Shown piece after piece: positions 48,171-55,545 of a DNA stretch of 58,460 nucleotides. The position numbers and the translations under genes were made by a program. How positions within the stretch are numbered: the stretch's first letter is position 1; each line of letters begins with the position of its first letter. The notes beneath the pieces were generated by a model. That model did no database searches. It had not been told where the DNA came from and was given only the letters and a program-made list of their open reading frames with translations. Origin of the DNA: a virus; the IMG/VR virus record IMGVR_UViG_3300034073_002726, positions 1-58,460 of that record; one strand, 5' to 3'.

Positions 48171-49946
48171 ATGTACACCCCGCTTGAAAACGCCCCCCAA
48201 GGTTCAGCCGCCTGGCTGGCCGCACGAGCCAAACACTTCTGCGCCTCGGAAGCAGCTGCAGCCCTTGGAATGTCCAAATACGCCACCCGCGACGAACTGC
48301 TGCGCCAGAAAGCCACCGGCCTGGCCGAAGAAGTCAGCCCAGCCAAGCAGCGCATCTTCGATGCCGGGCACGAAGCCGAGGCACTGGCCCGCCCAATTGC
48401 CGAGGGCATCGCTGGCACCGAGTTCTTCCCCGTAGTGGCCACGCGCGAGGTGGACGGCCTGCCACTCCTGGCCAGCTTTGACGGCATCGATGTGCTGGAC
48501 GACCTGATCTGGGAAAACAAGCTGCTGAACCAGTCGCTGGTGCAGCAAGTGCAGGCGGGCGACCTGGAGCCGCACTACTGGCTGCAGCTGGAGCACCAAT
48601 TACTGGTCAGCGGCGCATCGCGCGCCCTGTTCACCACCAGCGACGGCACGCCGGAGGGCACGCACCCACTGTGGTACGAATCCAAGCCCGAGCGCCGCGC
48701 CCAGCTGATCGCAGGCTGGAAGCAGTTTGCCGCCGACCTGGCCGCATGGGTTCCGCCCGAGGCCAAGCCCGCGCCCGTAGTTGGCAAGACCCCCGACAAC
48801 CTGCCCGCACTGCTGATCCAAGTGACCGGAGCCGTGACGGCCAGCAACCTGCCCGAATTCAAGACCCACGCGCTGGAGGTTTTCAAGGGCATCAACCGCA
48901 CCCTCACCACCGACCAGGACTTTGCCACCGCAGAGAGCACGGTGAAATGGTGCGCCGATGTGGAAAGCCGCCTGGCTGCAGCCAAGGAGCATGCCCTCAG
49001 TCAAACGGCCACCATTGACGCGCTTTTCAAGACCATTGACGACATCAGCGCCGAGGCCCGCCGCACGCGGCTGGAGCTGGACAAGCTGGTGAAGGCCCGC
49101 AAGGAAGAAATCCGCGGCGAGATCGTGGCCGGTGGCATCGCGGCGCTGCGCGAACACATCGCCCAGCTGAACGCGGCCATGCCCGCCGACTACATGCCCC
49201 AGGTGCCCGCCGACTTCGCCGGGGCCATCAAAGGGAAGCGAACGGTCGAAAGCCTGCGCAGCGCAGTGAACGACGAGCTGGCCCGAGCCAAGATCGAAGC
49301 CAGCAACATCGCCACCCGCATCCATGCCAACGTCAAGACGCTGAAGGCCAGCGGCCTGGTGGTGCCAGATGCTGCCACCCTGGTGCTGAAAGCGCCCGAC
49401 GACCTGGCCGCCATCATCGCAACCCGTAAGGCGGCCGAGCAGCAGCGCCAGGAAGCAGAGCGCGAGCGCATCCGTGCCGAAGAAGCCGCACGCGCCGACC
49501 GCGAAGCACGGGCGAAGCTGGCGGCCGAACAGCGCGCCGCCCAGGCCGAGATTGCCCAGGCCGCCCAAACCGGCATGCTGGCCGCGCCCGTGGCGGCAGA
49601 CCTGGGCACGCTGGTGCAGGAGAAGCACGCCGAAGCCGTGGCCGGGCTGGATGCACAGCAGGTGATTGGCACGGCGCAGCGCGCGGCAGCAGCAGGCCCG
49701 GCAGTGGTTCCGCTGCGCACCGCTGCGCCAGCAGAGCGCACCAGCACACCAACGCTCAAGCTGGGCACGATCAACGAACGCCTTGGCGGTGTGCTCACCA
49801 TCAGCGCAGACGGCCTGCGCAGCCTTGGCTTTGAGATCGTGGCCCGTGAACGCGGGGCATGCCTGTACCACGAAGCCGACTTCCCCCTGATGCTGGCCGC
49901 GCTGGTGCGGCACATCGAGGGTGTGCAGGCGAAAGCGGCAGCCTGA
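48171..49946 (+). CDS. YqaJ-type viral exonuclease with long C-terminal extension
   Basis: GAGGAACAGC precedes ATG 48171. The N-terminal 200 residues are a YqaJ nuclease: GSAAWLAARAKHFCASEAAA, LASFDGIDVLDDLIWENKLL (D and E-x-K metal site). A long helical region follows (about 270-480, Ala/Glu/Arg-rich coiled coil), then a small C-terminal domain (TINERLGGVLTISADGLRSL). At 591 residues it is much longer than a bare YqaJ nuclease (about 200-250). The exonuclease would make 3' ends for Bet. Confidence 0.85.
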   Translation: MYTPLENAPQGSAAWLAARAKHFCASEAAAALGMSKYATRDELLRQKATGLAEEVSPAKQRIFDAGHEAEALARPIAEGIAGTEFFPVVATREVDGLPLLASFDGIDVLDDLIWENKLLNQSLVQQVQAGDLEPHYWLQLEHQLLVSGASRALFTTSDGTPEGTHPLWYESKPERRAQLIAGWKQFAADLAAWVPPEAKPAPVVGKTPDNLPALLIQVTGAVTASNLPEFKTHALEVFKGINRTLTTDQDFATAESTVKWCADVESRLAAAKEHALSQTATIDALFKTIDDISAEARRTRLELDKLVKARKEEIRGEIVAGGIAALREHIAQLNAAMPADYMPQVPADFAGAIKGKRTVESLRSAVNDELARAKIEASNIATRIHANVKTLKASGLVVPDAATLVLKAPDDLAAIIATRKAAEQQRQEAERERIRAEEAARADREARAKLAAEQRAAQAEIAQAAQTGMLAAPVAADLGTLVQEKHAEAVAGLDAQQVIGTAQRAAAAGPAVVPLRTAAPAERTSTPTLKLGTINERLGGVLTISADGLRSLGFEIVARERGACLYHEADFPLMLAALVRHIEGVQAKAAA

Positions 49947-49988
49947 TCGGCCAGCCCTTTGACCTTGCCGCAGGGAATGCGCCACCGC

Positions 49989-50018
49989 TTGCGCTGCGCT
50001 GCTGTTTTGGACTACACT
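49989..50018 (+). promoter_or_regulatory. Promoter of the C4/antirepressor unit
   Basis: TTGCGC (49989-49994), 18 bases, TACACT (50013-50018). Sits just after the YqaJ gene and ahead of the leader with the a1/b1 sites. Confidence 0.55.
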
Positions 50019-50040
50019 GCGCCTGCCCGCAAGGGTGGAG

Positions 50041-50061
50041 CCTGATAACTCCTTGGATAAG
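50041..50061 (+). promoter_or_regulatory. C4 target sites a1/b1 in the leader
   Basis: a1 CCTGATAAC (50041-50049) and b1 GGATAAG (50055-50061). a1 is repeated exactly as a2 at 50224-50232 and is complementary to GTTATCAG inside the C4 candidate; b1 can pair with CTTGTC with one G-U. Confidence 0.65.
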
Positions 50062-50067
50062 CGGCAT

Positions 50068-50096
50068 AACCGCGCCCGATAGACAGCGGTTTTTTT
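50068..50096 (+). terminator. Leader terminator with competing hairpin
   Basis: AACCGC (50068-50073) pairs with GCGGTT (50086-50091), followed by a T run to 50096. The overlapping GCGG (50061-50064) can instead pair with CCGC (50070-50073), so the two stems exclude each other. Confidence 0.65.
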
Positions 50097-50117
50097 GCGC
50101 CCGTGCGTACCAGTTTT

Positions 50118-50209
50118 GGTATGGCCGGGAGGGCGACGGCCATACAACACCCGCAAGGGCAAAACCGTCCGCCTGGCTTGTCCCAGGTTATCAGCCTCCC
50201 GGCCATGCC
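50118..50209 (+). ncRNA. C4-type antisense RNA
   Basis: A three-way junction can be drawn. Outer stem: 50118-50132 with 50195-50209 (15 bp, one G-U-type mismatch). Arm 1: 50133-50139 with 50165-50172 (one bulge), topped by CCC-GCAA-GGG at 50150-50159. Arm 2: CTGG/CCAG at 50173-50186 with loop CTTGTC. GGTTATCAG (50186-50194) is complementary to a1 and a2; CTTGTC (50177-50182) is complementary to GACAAG (50258-50263), which overlaps the antirepressor ribosome site. This is the P1/P7 c4 design, which blocks ant translation in the lysogen. Confidence 0.8.
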
Positions 50210-50223
50210 AACCGGGATCAGCG

Positions 50224-50266
50224 CCTGATAACGCCCCCAGTTGGTCTTTCAAGACTCGACAAGGAG
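50224..50266 (+). promoter_or_regulatory. C4 target sites a2/b2 overlapping the antirepressor ribosome site
   Basis: a2 CCTGATAAC (50224-50232); b2 GACAAGG (50258-50264), overlapping the Shine-Dalgarno AAGGAG (50261-50266), six bases before ATG 50273. Pairing with C4 would hide the ribosome site. Confidence 0.7.
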
Positions 50267-50272
50267 CGTTTC

Positions 50273-51337
50273 ATGCCCGCATCCCAAGGCGCACCCGCGC
50301 ACGCCACATTCACCCCCGCCGCCGACCAATCCACGGTCAAACACCTGCGGCTCACGGTCATCAGCGCCACCCCACTGCACCCCCACGGCCTGCACCTGCA
50401 GGTGCGCTGCGGCGACGTGGGCTTTCCAGTCAACATCACTTCCCCAGGCGCCCCGGCCATCCGGCCCGGAGACGCACTGGTCATGGAACACCGCAAGGGC
50501 GACAACCCCTTGACCTGCCAGCCCACCGCCATCTACCCCGCCCACCAAAAGCCCGAACCCCGCAAGGAGCCCGCCGTGAACCTCGCCATTGCAACCAACG
50601 CCAAGACCATCACCATGACCAGCCTGGAGCTGGTGGACTACATCAACAGCCAGCGCGGCGAGGGCGAATCCGAACTTCGCCACGACAACTTCATGGCAAA
50701 GGTGCCAAAAGTTCTGGGCGAAGCAGCTCCTAAATTTTTAGGAACTGCTTTTTACACGAACGGAACAGGCGCGCAGGTGGAACGAACCATCTACCGCTTC
50801 CCCAAGCGCGAGGCCTGCCTGATGGCCATGTCGTACAGCTACGACCTGCAGGCCAAGGTTTTCGACCGCATGACCGCGCTGGAGCAGCAGGCCTCCCAGG
50901 GCTTCACCATCCCGCAGACCATGGGTGAGGCCCTGCGCCTGGCCGCAGACCTGGCAGAGCAGCGCGACCAGCTCGCACTGGAGAACAAAGCCCAGGCCGC
51001 AGCACTGGCAGACGCGCAGCCCAAGGTTGCAGGCTTCGACCTCATCACCGCTGGCGAGAAGTCCATCACCATCCGCGAAGCGGCAAAGCTGCTGGGCATC
51101 AAAGAAAATCGACTGACCTCCTGGCTGCATGAGCATGGATGGACATACCGGCTCAATGGCCGCTGGGTTGCCAAGCAAGAGCACATCCAAGGCGGGCGCC
51201 TCATCTACAAGGAGGCCAAGTACACCGACGAGAAAACGGGCCATGAGGTATACGCCCCCTACTGCCACATTACCCCGAAAGGGCTTTCCAAGCTGGCGCG
51301 GGTGTTTGGTAGCAGCCCGGAAGAGCTTGCCGCATAA
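50273..51337 (+). CDS. ant: Antirepressor (Ant, KilAC-type)
   Basis: The 354-residue product has a short N-terminal beta-rich domain (residues 1-100), then MTSLELVDYINSQRGEGESE with ELRHDNFMAKVPKVLG (a Rha/AntA-like module). The C-terminal KilAC DNA-binding domain (ITIREAAKLLGIKENRLTSW, YKEAKYTDEKTGHEVYAPYC) follows. It should inactivate the CI-like repressor during induction. In-frame GTG 50576 with AAGGAG at 50564-50569 could give a shorter 253-residue form, as P1 makes Ant1 and Ant2 from one frame. Confidence 0.85.
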   Translation: MPASQGAPAHATFTPAADQSTVKHLRLTVISATPLHPHGLHLQVRCGDVGFPVNITSPGAPAIRPGDALVMEHRKGDNPLTCQPTAIYPAHQKPEPRKEPAVNLAIATNAKTITMTSLELVDYINSQRGEGESELRHDNFMAKVPKVLGEAAPKFLGTAFYTNGTGAQVERTIYRFPKREACLMAMSYSYDLQAKVFDRMTALEQQASQGFTIPQTMGEALRLAADLAEQRDQLALENKAQAAALADAQPKVAGFDLITAGEKSITIREAAKLLGIKENRLTSWLHEHGWTYRLNGRWVAKQEHIQGGRLIYKEAKYTDEKTGHEVYAPYCHITPKGLSKLARVFGSSPEELAA

Positions 51338-51338
51338 C

Positions 51339-51382
51339 GCTATCAAATAGATAGCTGCTAGCGCTTAACCAGTAAGCGCTAG
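51339..51382 (+). repeat. Intergenic palindromic element (Comamonadaceae-type)
   Basis: GCTATCAAATAGATAGCTGC followed by a perfect 10-bp inverted repeat CTAGCGCTTA / TAAGCGCTAG (51358-51367, 51373-51382). I recall very similar intergenic elements in Acidovorax and relatives; a shorter relative is at 45384. Confidence 0.6.
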
Positions 51383-51404
51383 GTGACAATTTAAACAACA
51401 ACCC

Positions 51405-51430
51405 AAGCCCGCCACCCAGCGGGCTTTTTT
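51405..51430 (+). terminator. Terminator after the antirepressor
   Basis: AAGCCCGC (51405-51412) pairs with GCGGGCTT (51419-51426), followed by TTTT. Confidence 0.8.
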
Positions 51431-51442
51431 ATTACCCACCCC

Positions 51443-51790
51443 ATGCCAAATGGACACGCCACCCCGCCCGAGGTCATCGAGCAAATCAAAGAACTGGCAG
51501 AGCAAGGGTTTGGCCTGAGCGCCATTGCCCGGCAGTTGAACAGGCCAAAATCAACCGTTCACGTCATCCTCAAAAGGTTGCCTGGCTACAAACCCAAGCC
51601 CAAGCCGACGACCATTTCCATGGTCAACCGCAAGAAAAAAGGACTGACGCTGAAAGCCGACTCGCCCGTGGACGCCAGCCAGGCCACCGTCACACGCATT
51701 GAACTGCCCACAGATTACGGGCGCGTGTGCAATGCAGCCCAGCGTGCCCCCTACGTGCCGCGCGAATTGAACTACCGGGGGCGGGCATGA
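51443..51790 (+). CDS. HTH protein of resolvase/Hin type (115 aa)
   Basis: The product has TPPEVIEQIKELAEQGFGLS and AIARQLNRPKSTVHVILKRL: a homeodomain-like helix-turn-helix as in Hin/transposase N-termini. A basic linker (PGYKPKPKP, NRKKKGLTLKAD) follows. It probably regulates late transcription (antitermination- or activator-like) by position, which is inference. Confidence 0.7.
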   Translation: MPNGHATPPEVIEQIKELAEQGFGLSAIARQLNRPKSTVHVILKRLPGYKPKPKPTTISMVNRKKKGLTLKADSPVDASQATVTRIELPTDYGRVCNAAQRAPYVPRELNYRGRA

Positions 51791-52302
51791 GGGGGCCTTT
51801 TGCACCCCTGCCGTCTGCGCGCGAGTTGCGCCGCGCTGCCGCCCGCACCAAGCCACGAACCGCTCACAAGAGCCGCCGCGCCAGCAGCCTGATCGAGGGC
51901 GTGGTGTTCAAGATGCGTATTGCCAAAGACGTGGCCAGGCTGCGAACCGGGGCAGGCCTGCACGCTTTCATGGGGGCCGACGCCGCTGCGCTGTGCAACC
52001 TGACAGGGCGGCTGATCTACATCACAGCGTTCGCTGTGGGCAGGCAGTGGGGCGAAACCGACCGCCCTGATGCCCGAATCCTTCTTGGCGCTGCCAGTGC
52101 CCTTGGCGACCTGATGGAGCACCCAGGCGACCTGGAGCGCCACCGGGGCGCGATTCAGTCAGGGCTTGGCGCGATTGACCGGCTGATGCCGGAACTCAGT
52201 GAATGGGCGCTGGCCGAGGGCGCGCTACGCCTGGACCAGCTACTGCAAACGACCGATGGGCTCACCACCGAGCACGTCCGCGCAGCGATGAGGATGGAAT
52301 GA
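51787..52302 (+). CDS. Phage regulatory/unknown protein (171 aa)
   Basis: ATG 51787 overlaps the previous TGA. The product has a basic N-terminus (SARELRRAAARTKPRTAHKS) and a helical remainder (LGAASALGDLMEHPGDLERH, AIDRLMPELSEWALAEGALR). The helical part with a middle FMGADAAALCNLTGRLIY resembles small phage proteins near regulators. No named family. Confidence 0.6.
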   Translation: MRGPFAPLPSARELRRAAARTKPRTAHKSRRASSLIEGVVFKMRIAKDVARLRTGAGLHAFMGADAAALCNLTGRLIYITAFAVGRQWGETDRPDARILLGAASALGDLMEHPGDLERHRGAIQSGLGAIDRLMPELSEWALAEGALRLDQLLQTTDGLTTEHVRAAMRME

Positions 52303-52496
52303 CCACCCGCGTGCGCAACCTGCAGCCCGGCCAGCGCTTTCGGCTCAAGCGCACCGGCGACCTGTACGATTTTTTGGGCCACAAACGAGACACCCCAGGC
52401 GGCACGCAGTACGTTGTGCGGCGCTCCGGCTTTGCCAAGCCCACAACCTTGCATCACTCCTGTCACGTTGAAATCATCAAGGACGACCCATCATGA
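52299..52496 (+). CDS. Small beta-rich protein (65 aa)
   Basis: ATG 52299 overlaps the previous stop. The product TTRVRNLQPGQRFRLKRTGD and GGTQYVVRRSGFAKPTTLHH is a small basic beta-barrel-like protein, possibly SH3-like. It overlaps the next gene by four bases. Confidence 0.6.
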   Translation: MTTRVRNLQPGQRFRLKRTGDLYDFLGHKRDTPGGTQYVVRRSGFAKPTTLHHSCHVEIIKDDPS

Positions 52497-54025
52497 CAAA
52501 CCCCACCCCACACGGGCAAGTGCCCGAGGCGTTAATTGATCTGATCGACGCCTACGCAGAGACACGTCACCGCTGCGGCGGTATCTACAACGCCAGGACA
52601 GAGGCTGCGCGCAAGGCTGTGATCGAAGCATTGAGCGGGATGCAGGCACTCAGCGCAGCGCCACCGGCGCTGCCACCCTACCCGCCGCTACCGATGCAAT
52701 TCGCTTGCTCTGGCGTGTTCGCTGTCTACTCGGCGGATCAGATGCGCGCCTACGTTGACGCCGACCGCGCAGCCCGTGCCCCGGCAGACAGCGTGGCAGC
52801 GCCAGCGATAGGGGATGAATTGCGCGATACGCTTGTGGCCGTCAGCGCGGCAATTGCAGAGCAGGACGATCGGACTGCACAGAAGATGATTCGTGAAATT
52901 TTGGAAGCATCACCCACGCCCCAAGCAGAGCAAGCCACTACTACCGAAGCTGCTACTCCCAAAGCTGGAGTTACTACCGGAGCAGCTTTGGGAGGTGTGT
53001 ATGCGGAACTTCCGAGGGCCGGAGCAATTGGGTATGCATCCGTAGTTGATGTAGATAGCTACGTCACACGTATGACTATTGGGCCGCGTCTTCCTGGCGT
53101 CCGAGATATTGCACTCTGGACAACCGACCAGCTGCGCGACTTCGCAGACCGCACCCATGCACTGCGCATGCAAGCCGCCCCCAAGGCAGTGCCAGGGGAG
53201 CAAAACACCGTACCTGCTGAGTGGCTAGAGCAGGCGTACCGCGAAGGCTGGGCAGCGTGCCGTGACGCAGAGACTATCGGGGAAGAAGCAGAGGATTGGG
53301 CGTTTGGAAATAGCACAGCAAACAGCCGGATGATTGACGCGCAGCAGGCAGCACCCAAGCAGGAGGTGCAGGAGCCTCATGGATGGCTGTACGAATGGAC
53401 GCATAGCAGCGCAACAGGAAAGCCAGATTCGACTTACACCGCATTTACGACAGACGAGGCGCATGCGCGCAAGCACGACAACTGCCGCGCCATCTACACC
53501 GCACCCCAGCCAGCACCAGCCACCCAGCAAGCGGGGGATGTGGTCGCATATCTGGATGTTGGCGCAAGCGGTTACCTGGACTTGGGGGCCGCACTCTCGG
53601 AAGATGCTCTGCAGCAGTTGCCCAAAGGGCGGCATGCCCTGGTCATTGCTGGGACCTATGGCATTGACGGTTATGTAGCCGCACCCCAACCCTCGCCCAC
53701 CACCAAGCCAGCACCCCAGCAGGAGGTGCAGGAGCCGGTGACTTGGGAGTCCACCACACCCGGTTACATCAAGTACATCACGCAGGCCCGATACGAGAAG
53801 TTCTCGCCAGCGGTTCGGCGCTGGTACAAGCCATACAAATGTTCAAACTGTTCAGCGCCCCAGCCAGCTCCTGCGCCGCTGAGTGAGCAAGACGTTTTAG
53901 GCGGCTTGATGGCAACCCCCAACTCTGTTCTGGAAAACTGCGCAGATGCCTTTGAGGCAGGTGTTCGATTTGCAGAGCACGCCCACGGAATCACGCAGAA
54001 GGGAGGCCAGCATGGCGCTGAGTGA
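52493..54025 (+). CDS. Long modular phage protein with Pro/Gln linkers (510 aa, unknown)
   Basis: The product is a string of short conserved modules separated by APQPAP-type linkers: an N-terminal helical module (ALIDLIDAYAETRHRCGGIY), a WTTDQLRDFADRTHALRMQA module, WLEQAYREGWAACRDAETIG, EPHGWLYEWTHSSATGKPDS and a C-terminal helical end. QEVQEP linkers recur at two places with near-identical DNA. This modular style is frequent in proteobacterial phages and evolves by shuffling. No function known. Confidence 0.7.
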   Translation: MTNPTPHGQVPEALIDLIDAYAETRHRCGGIYNARTEAARKAVIEALSGMQALSAAPPALPPYPPLPMQFACSGVFAVYSADQMRAYVDADRAARAPADSVAAPAIGDELRDTLVAVSAAIAEQDDRTAQKMIREILEASPTPQAEQATTTEAATPKAGVTTGAALGGVYAELPRAGAIGYASVVDVDSYVTRMTIGPRLPGVRDIALWTTDQLRDFADRTHALRMQAAPKAVPGEQNTVPAEWLEQAYREGWAACRDAETIGEEAEDWAFGNSTANSRMIDAQQAAPKQEVQEPHGWLYEWTHSSATGKPDSTYTAFTTDEAHARKHDNCRAIYTAPQPAPATQQAGDVVAYLDVGASGYLDLGAALSEDALQQLPKGRHALVIAGTYGIDGYVAAPQPSPTTKPAPQQEVQEPVTWESTTPGYIKYITQARYEKFSPAVRRWYKPYKCSNCSAPQPAPAPLSEQDVLGGLMATPNSVLENCADAFEAGVRFAEHAHGITQKGGQHGAE

Positions 54026-54254
54026 CGCAGACTTGCGAGGGATCGCAGCACGTCAAGAACCAAGAGTCCTTCTTCACCACGAAGTCGTCAAATTCGCTCG
54101 CGCAATCGAAGCCGAAGTGCGCAAGCAAGACGATGCGCTGATACAGCAACTGGTGGAGGCGCTGGAGTACCACCGCGCCCAAACGCGCCCGATTGAACTG
54201 GCGGACGAGGCAATCACCGCAGGCCGTGCGCGGCTGGGGAGGCCGCATGACTGA
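54012..54254 (+). CDS. Small helical protein (80 aa)
   Basis: GGGAGG lies upstream of ATG 54012. Product MALSDADLRGIAARQEPRVL and VEALEYHRAQTRPIELADEA resembles phage proteins of the type LI..LVEALE.H..QTRPI. It overlaps the previous and next genes. Confidence 0.65.
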   Translation: MALSDADLRGIAARQEPRVLLHHEVVKFARAIEAEVRKQDDALIQQLVEALEYHRAQTRPIELADEAITAGRARLGRPHD

Positions 54255-54699
54255 AAGCACCGTGTGGCGCGTGATGCACCCTGACGGCTCGCGCACCGTC
54301 GTGGGCCACTACCCGCTGGCCCTGGCCTACGCCAAAGGCGACAGGTCACGCATCGACGAAATCACGCTCGAACTGCACCCCGGCCCGCTGGCGCGTGAGC
54401 TGAAAGTGATGCGCGGCATGGCCTCCTGCGGCGGCGATGACGAATCCATCCAGCAGGCAGAAATCGACCTGCACCGCTTACAGCACATCGAATCCGCCGC
54501 GCTGCTGGCGCTGGGCATGCTGTGGATGACAGAGCGGCACGGCCCCAACGCGCAGGCGGCATTCCAGACGCTGCGCAATGCGCTGGGCGGCCAGGATGCG
54601 CTTCGCAGGGGCATCGAGGCGGCGATAGATGCCGGGTTCGAAGCCGACCACCCGCCGGGCGCGGACTGGTGGGCGGGGAAGAAGGAGGGCAAGCCGTGA
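54247..54699 (+). CDS. Phage accessory protein (150 aa, unknown)
   Basis: The product (TVWRVMHPDGSRTVVGHYPL, ALLALGMLWMTERHGPNAQA, GGQDALRRGIEAAIDAGFEA) has a short beta-rich start and a helical body. It begins within the previous gene and ends overlapping the next GTG start. No family recognised. Confidence 0.6.
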   Translation: MTESTVWRVMHPDGSRTVVGHYPLALAYAKGDRSRIDEITLELHPGPLARELKVMRGMASCGGDDESIQQAEIDLHRLQHIESAALLALGMLWMTERHGPNAQAAFQTLRNALGGQDALRRGIEAAIDAGFEADHPPGADWWAGKKEGKP

Positions 54700-54950
54700 G
54701 CACCTACACACCACCCGACAAAATCGAAATCTATGCATCAGCGCTGCAAAGTGACATCGGCGCTGAGCGGTTTGAAGTTGTCGAGGGCGGGAAGCTGCGC
54801 AGATACTGGATAGGCACCGTGTACGGCGGAGGTGTTGCCACGGAGCGCGGCTACAAGTTCGCCACGCCAGAGAAAGCATGGCAAAACGCTTCGGATTTTG
54901 TCGAGCGATGCGCAGAGATTGTGAGCGAGCGTCGCAGGAGCACGCCATGA
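54696..54950 (+). CDS. Small accessory protein (84 aa)
   Basis: GTG 54696 has GAAGGAGG upstream and overlaps the previous stop (GTGA). Product IYASALQSDIGAERFEVVEG, GKLRRYWIGTVYGGGVATER, ATPEKAWQNASDFVERCAEI is a compact alpha/beta fold. Unknown. Confidence 0.6.
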   Translation: MSTYTPPDKIEIYASALQSDIGAERFEVVEGGKLRRYWIGTVYGGGVATERGYKFATPEKAWQNASDFVERCAEIVSERRRSTP

Positions 54951-55249
54951 GCCGCCGCGCCCGCACGCGCCGCGACAAGCGAGCGCCCATCCCTGATTTT
55001 GACGATCCACAGCCCCGCATGCCGGGGCTTTTTCATTTCTGGAGCCATGACCGCAATCGACTGGCCCGCAGCAGACGCGGCCTACCGGCAGCACCACACC
55101 GCCTGCCCCCAATGCCGCGCGGCAGGCACAAGCCCAAACACCCAGCAGCGCTGCCCAGAGGGGCGCAGCTCTGGGCCCAGTACAACCAGGCGGGTGATCC
55201 GCCGCATTTCACTTGGCTGAACAAACGCCAGCGAGGAAGGAAGCCATGA
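54947..55249 (+). CDS. Doubtful ORF overlapping a frameshifted gene
   Basis: ATG 54947 overlaps the previous TGA. The first 20 residues (MSRRARTRRDKRAPIPDFDD) look like a genuine small basic protein, but a terminator-like hairpin (AGCCCCG/CGGGGCT, 55012-55030, with TTTTT) follows. The middle of the frame is Arg/Pro-rich and reads as a shadow. Only the last 27 residues (QLWAQYNQAGDPPHFTWL) look real, and they belong with the frame starting at 55047. Confidence 0.35.
   Translation: MSRRARTRRDKRAPIPDFDDPQPRMPGLFHFWSHDRNRLARSRRGLPAAPHRLPPMPRGRHKPKHPAALPRGAQLWAQYNQAGDPPHFTWLNKRQRGRKP
55047..55249 (+). pseudogene. Frameshifted small zinc-finger-like phage gene
   Basis: From ATG 55047 (GGAG upstream) the frame gives MTAIDWPAADAAYRQHHTAC and PQCRAAGTSPNTQQRCPEG, a Cys-x-x-Cys-type protein, and then degenerates to a stop at 55220. 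The expected continuation (AQLWAQYNQAGDPPHFTWLN) is present in the other frame and joins by a -1 shift at about 55155-55163 (GAGGGG). Related proteins, as I recall, have WPAADAAYR..H..C..C...G...RC..G..LW..Y in one frame. A true mutation, a programmed shift or a sequence error would all explain it. Confidence 0.55.
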
Positions 55250-55545
55250 CCACCAAAGAAAAGGAAATTTTCACCACCGAAGAAGCCGCCGAAATGATGG
55301 GCTGCTCACCGTCCACCATCGAGGAGCATGCGCGCAACCGCGTGCTGCCAGGCCTGCGCATGGGCCACGAATGGCGGTTCCCCCGTGAGGCTTTCATGAA
55401 AGCCATCAACACCCTGGCCATCACCGGGGAGTTGCACCGCAAGTCAACCAGGCGTGCAGTGCAGGCCGTGGCCAACACCAAGGAGCGCAAACCCGGCCGG
55501 CGCCGGGATATACCTACGCTGCCTACATTGCACTCAGTCGGCTAG
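55246..55545 (+). CDS. Excisionase-like HTH protein
   Basis: AGGAAGG precedes ATG 55246. The product has IFTTEEAAEMMGCSPSTIEE and HARNRVLPGLRMGHEWRFPR, the HTH_17/excisionase pattern where a helix-turn-helix is followed by a wing with W-F/I-P. The C-terminal end is basic. It converges with the integrase gene and overlaps its 3' end by 23 bases. It should direct excision or regulate int. Confidence 0.8.
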   Translation: MTTKEKEIFTTEEAAEMMGCSPSTIEEHARNRVLPGLRMGHEWRFPREAFMKAINTLAITGELHRKSTRRAVQAVANTKERKPGRRRDIPTLPTLHSVG

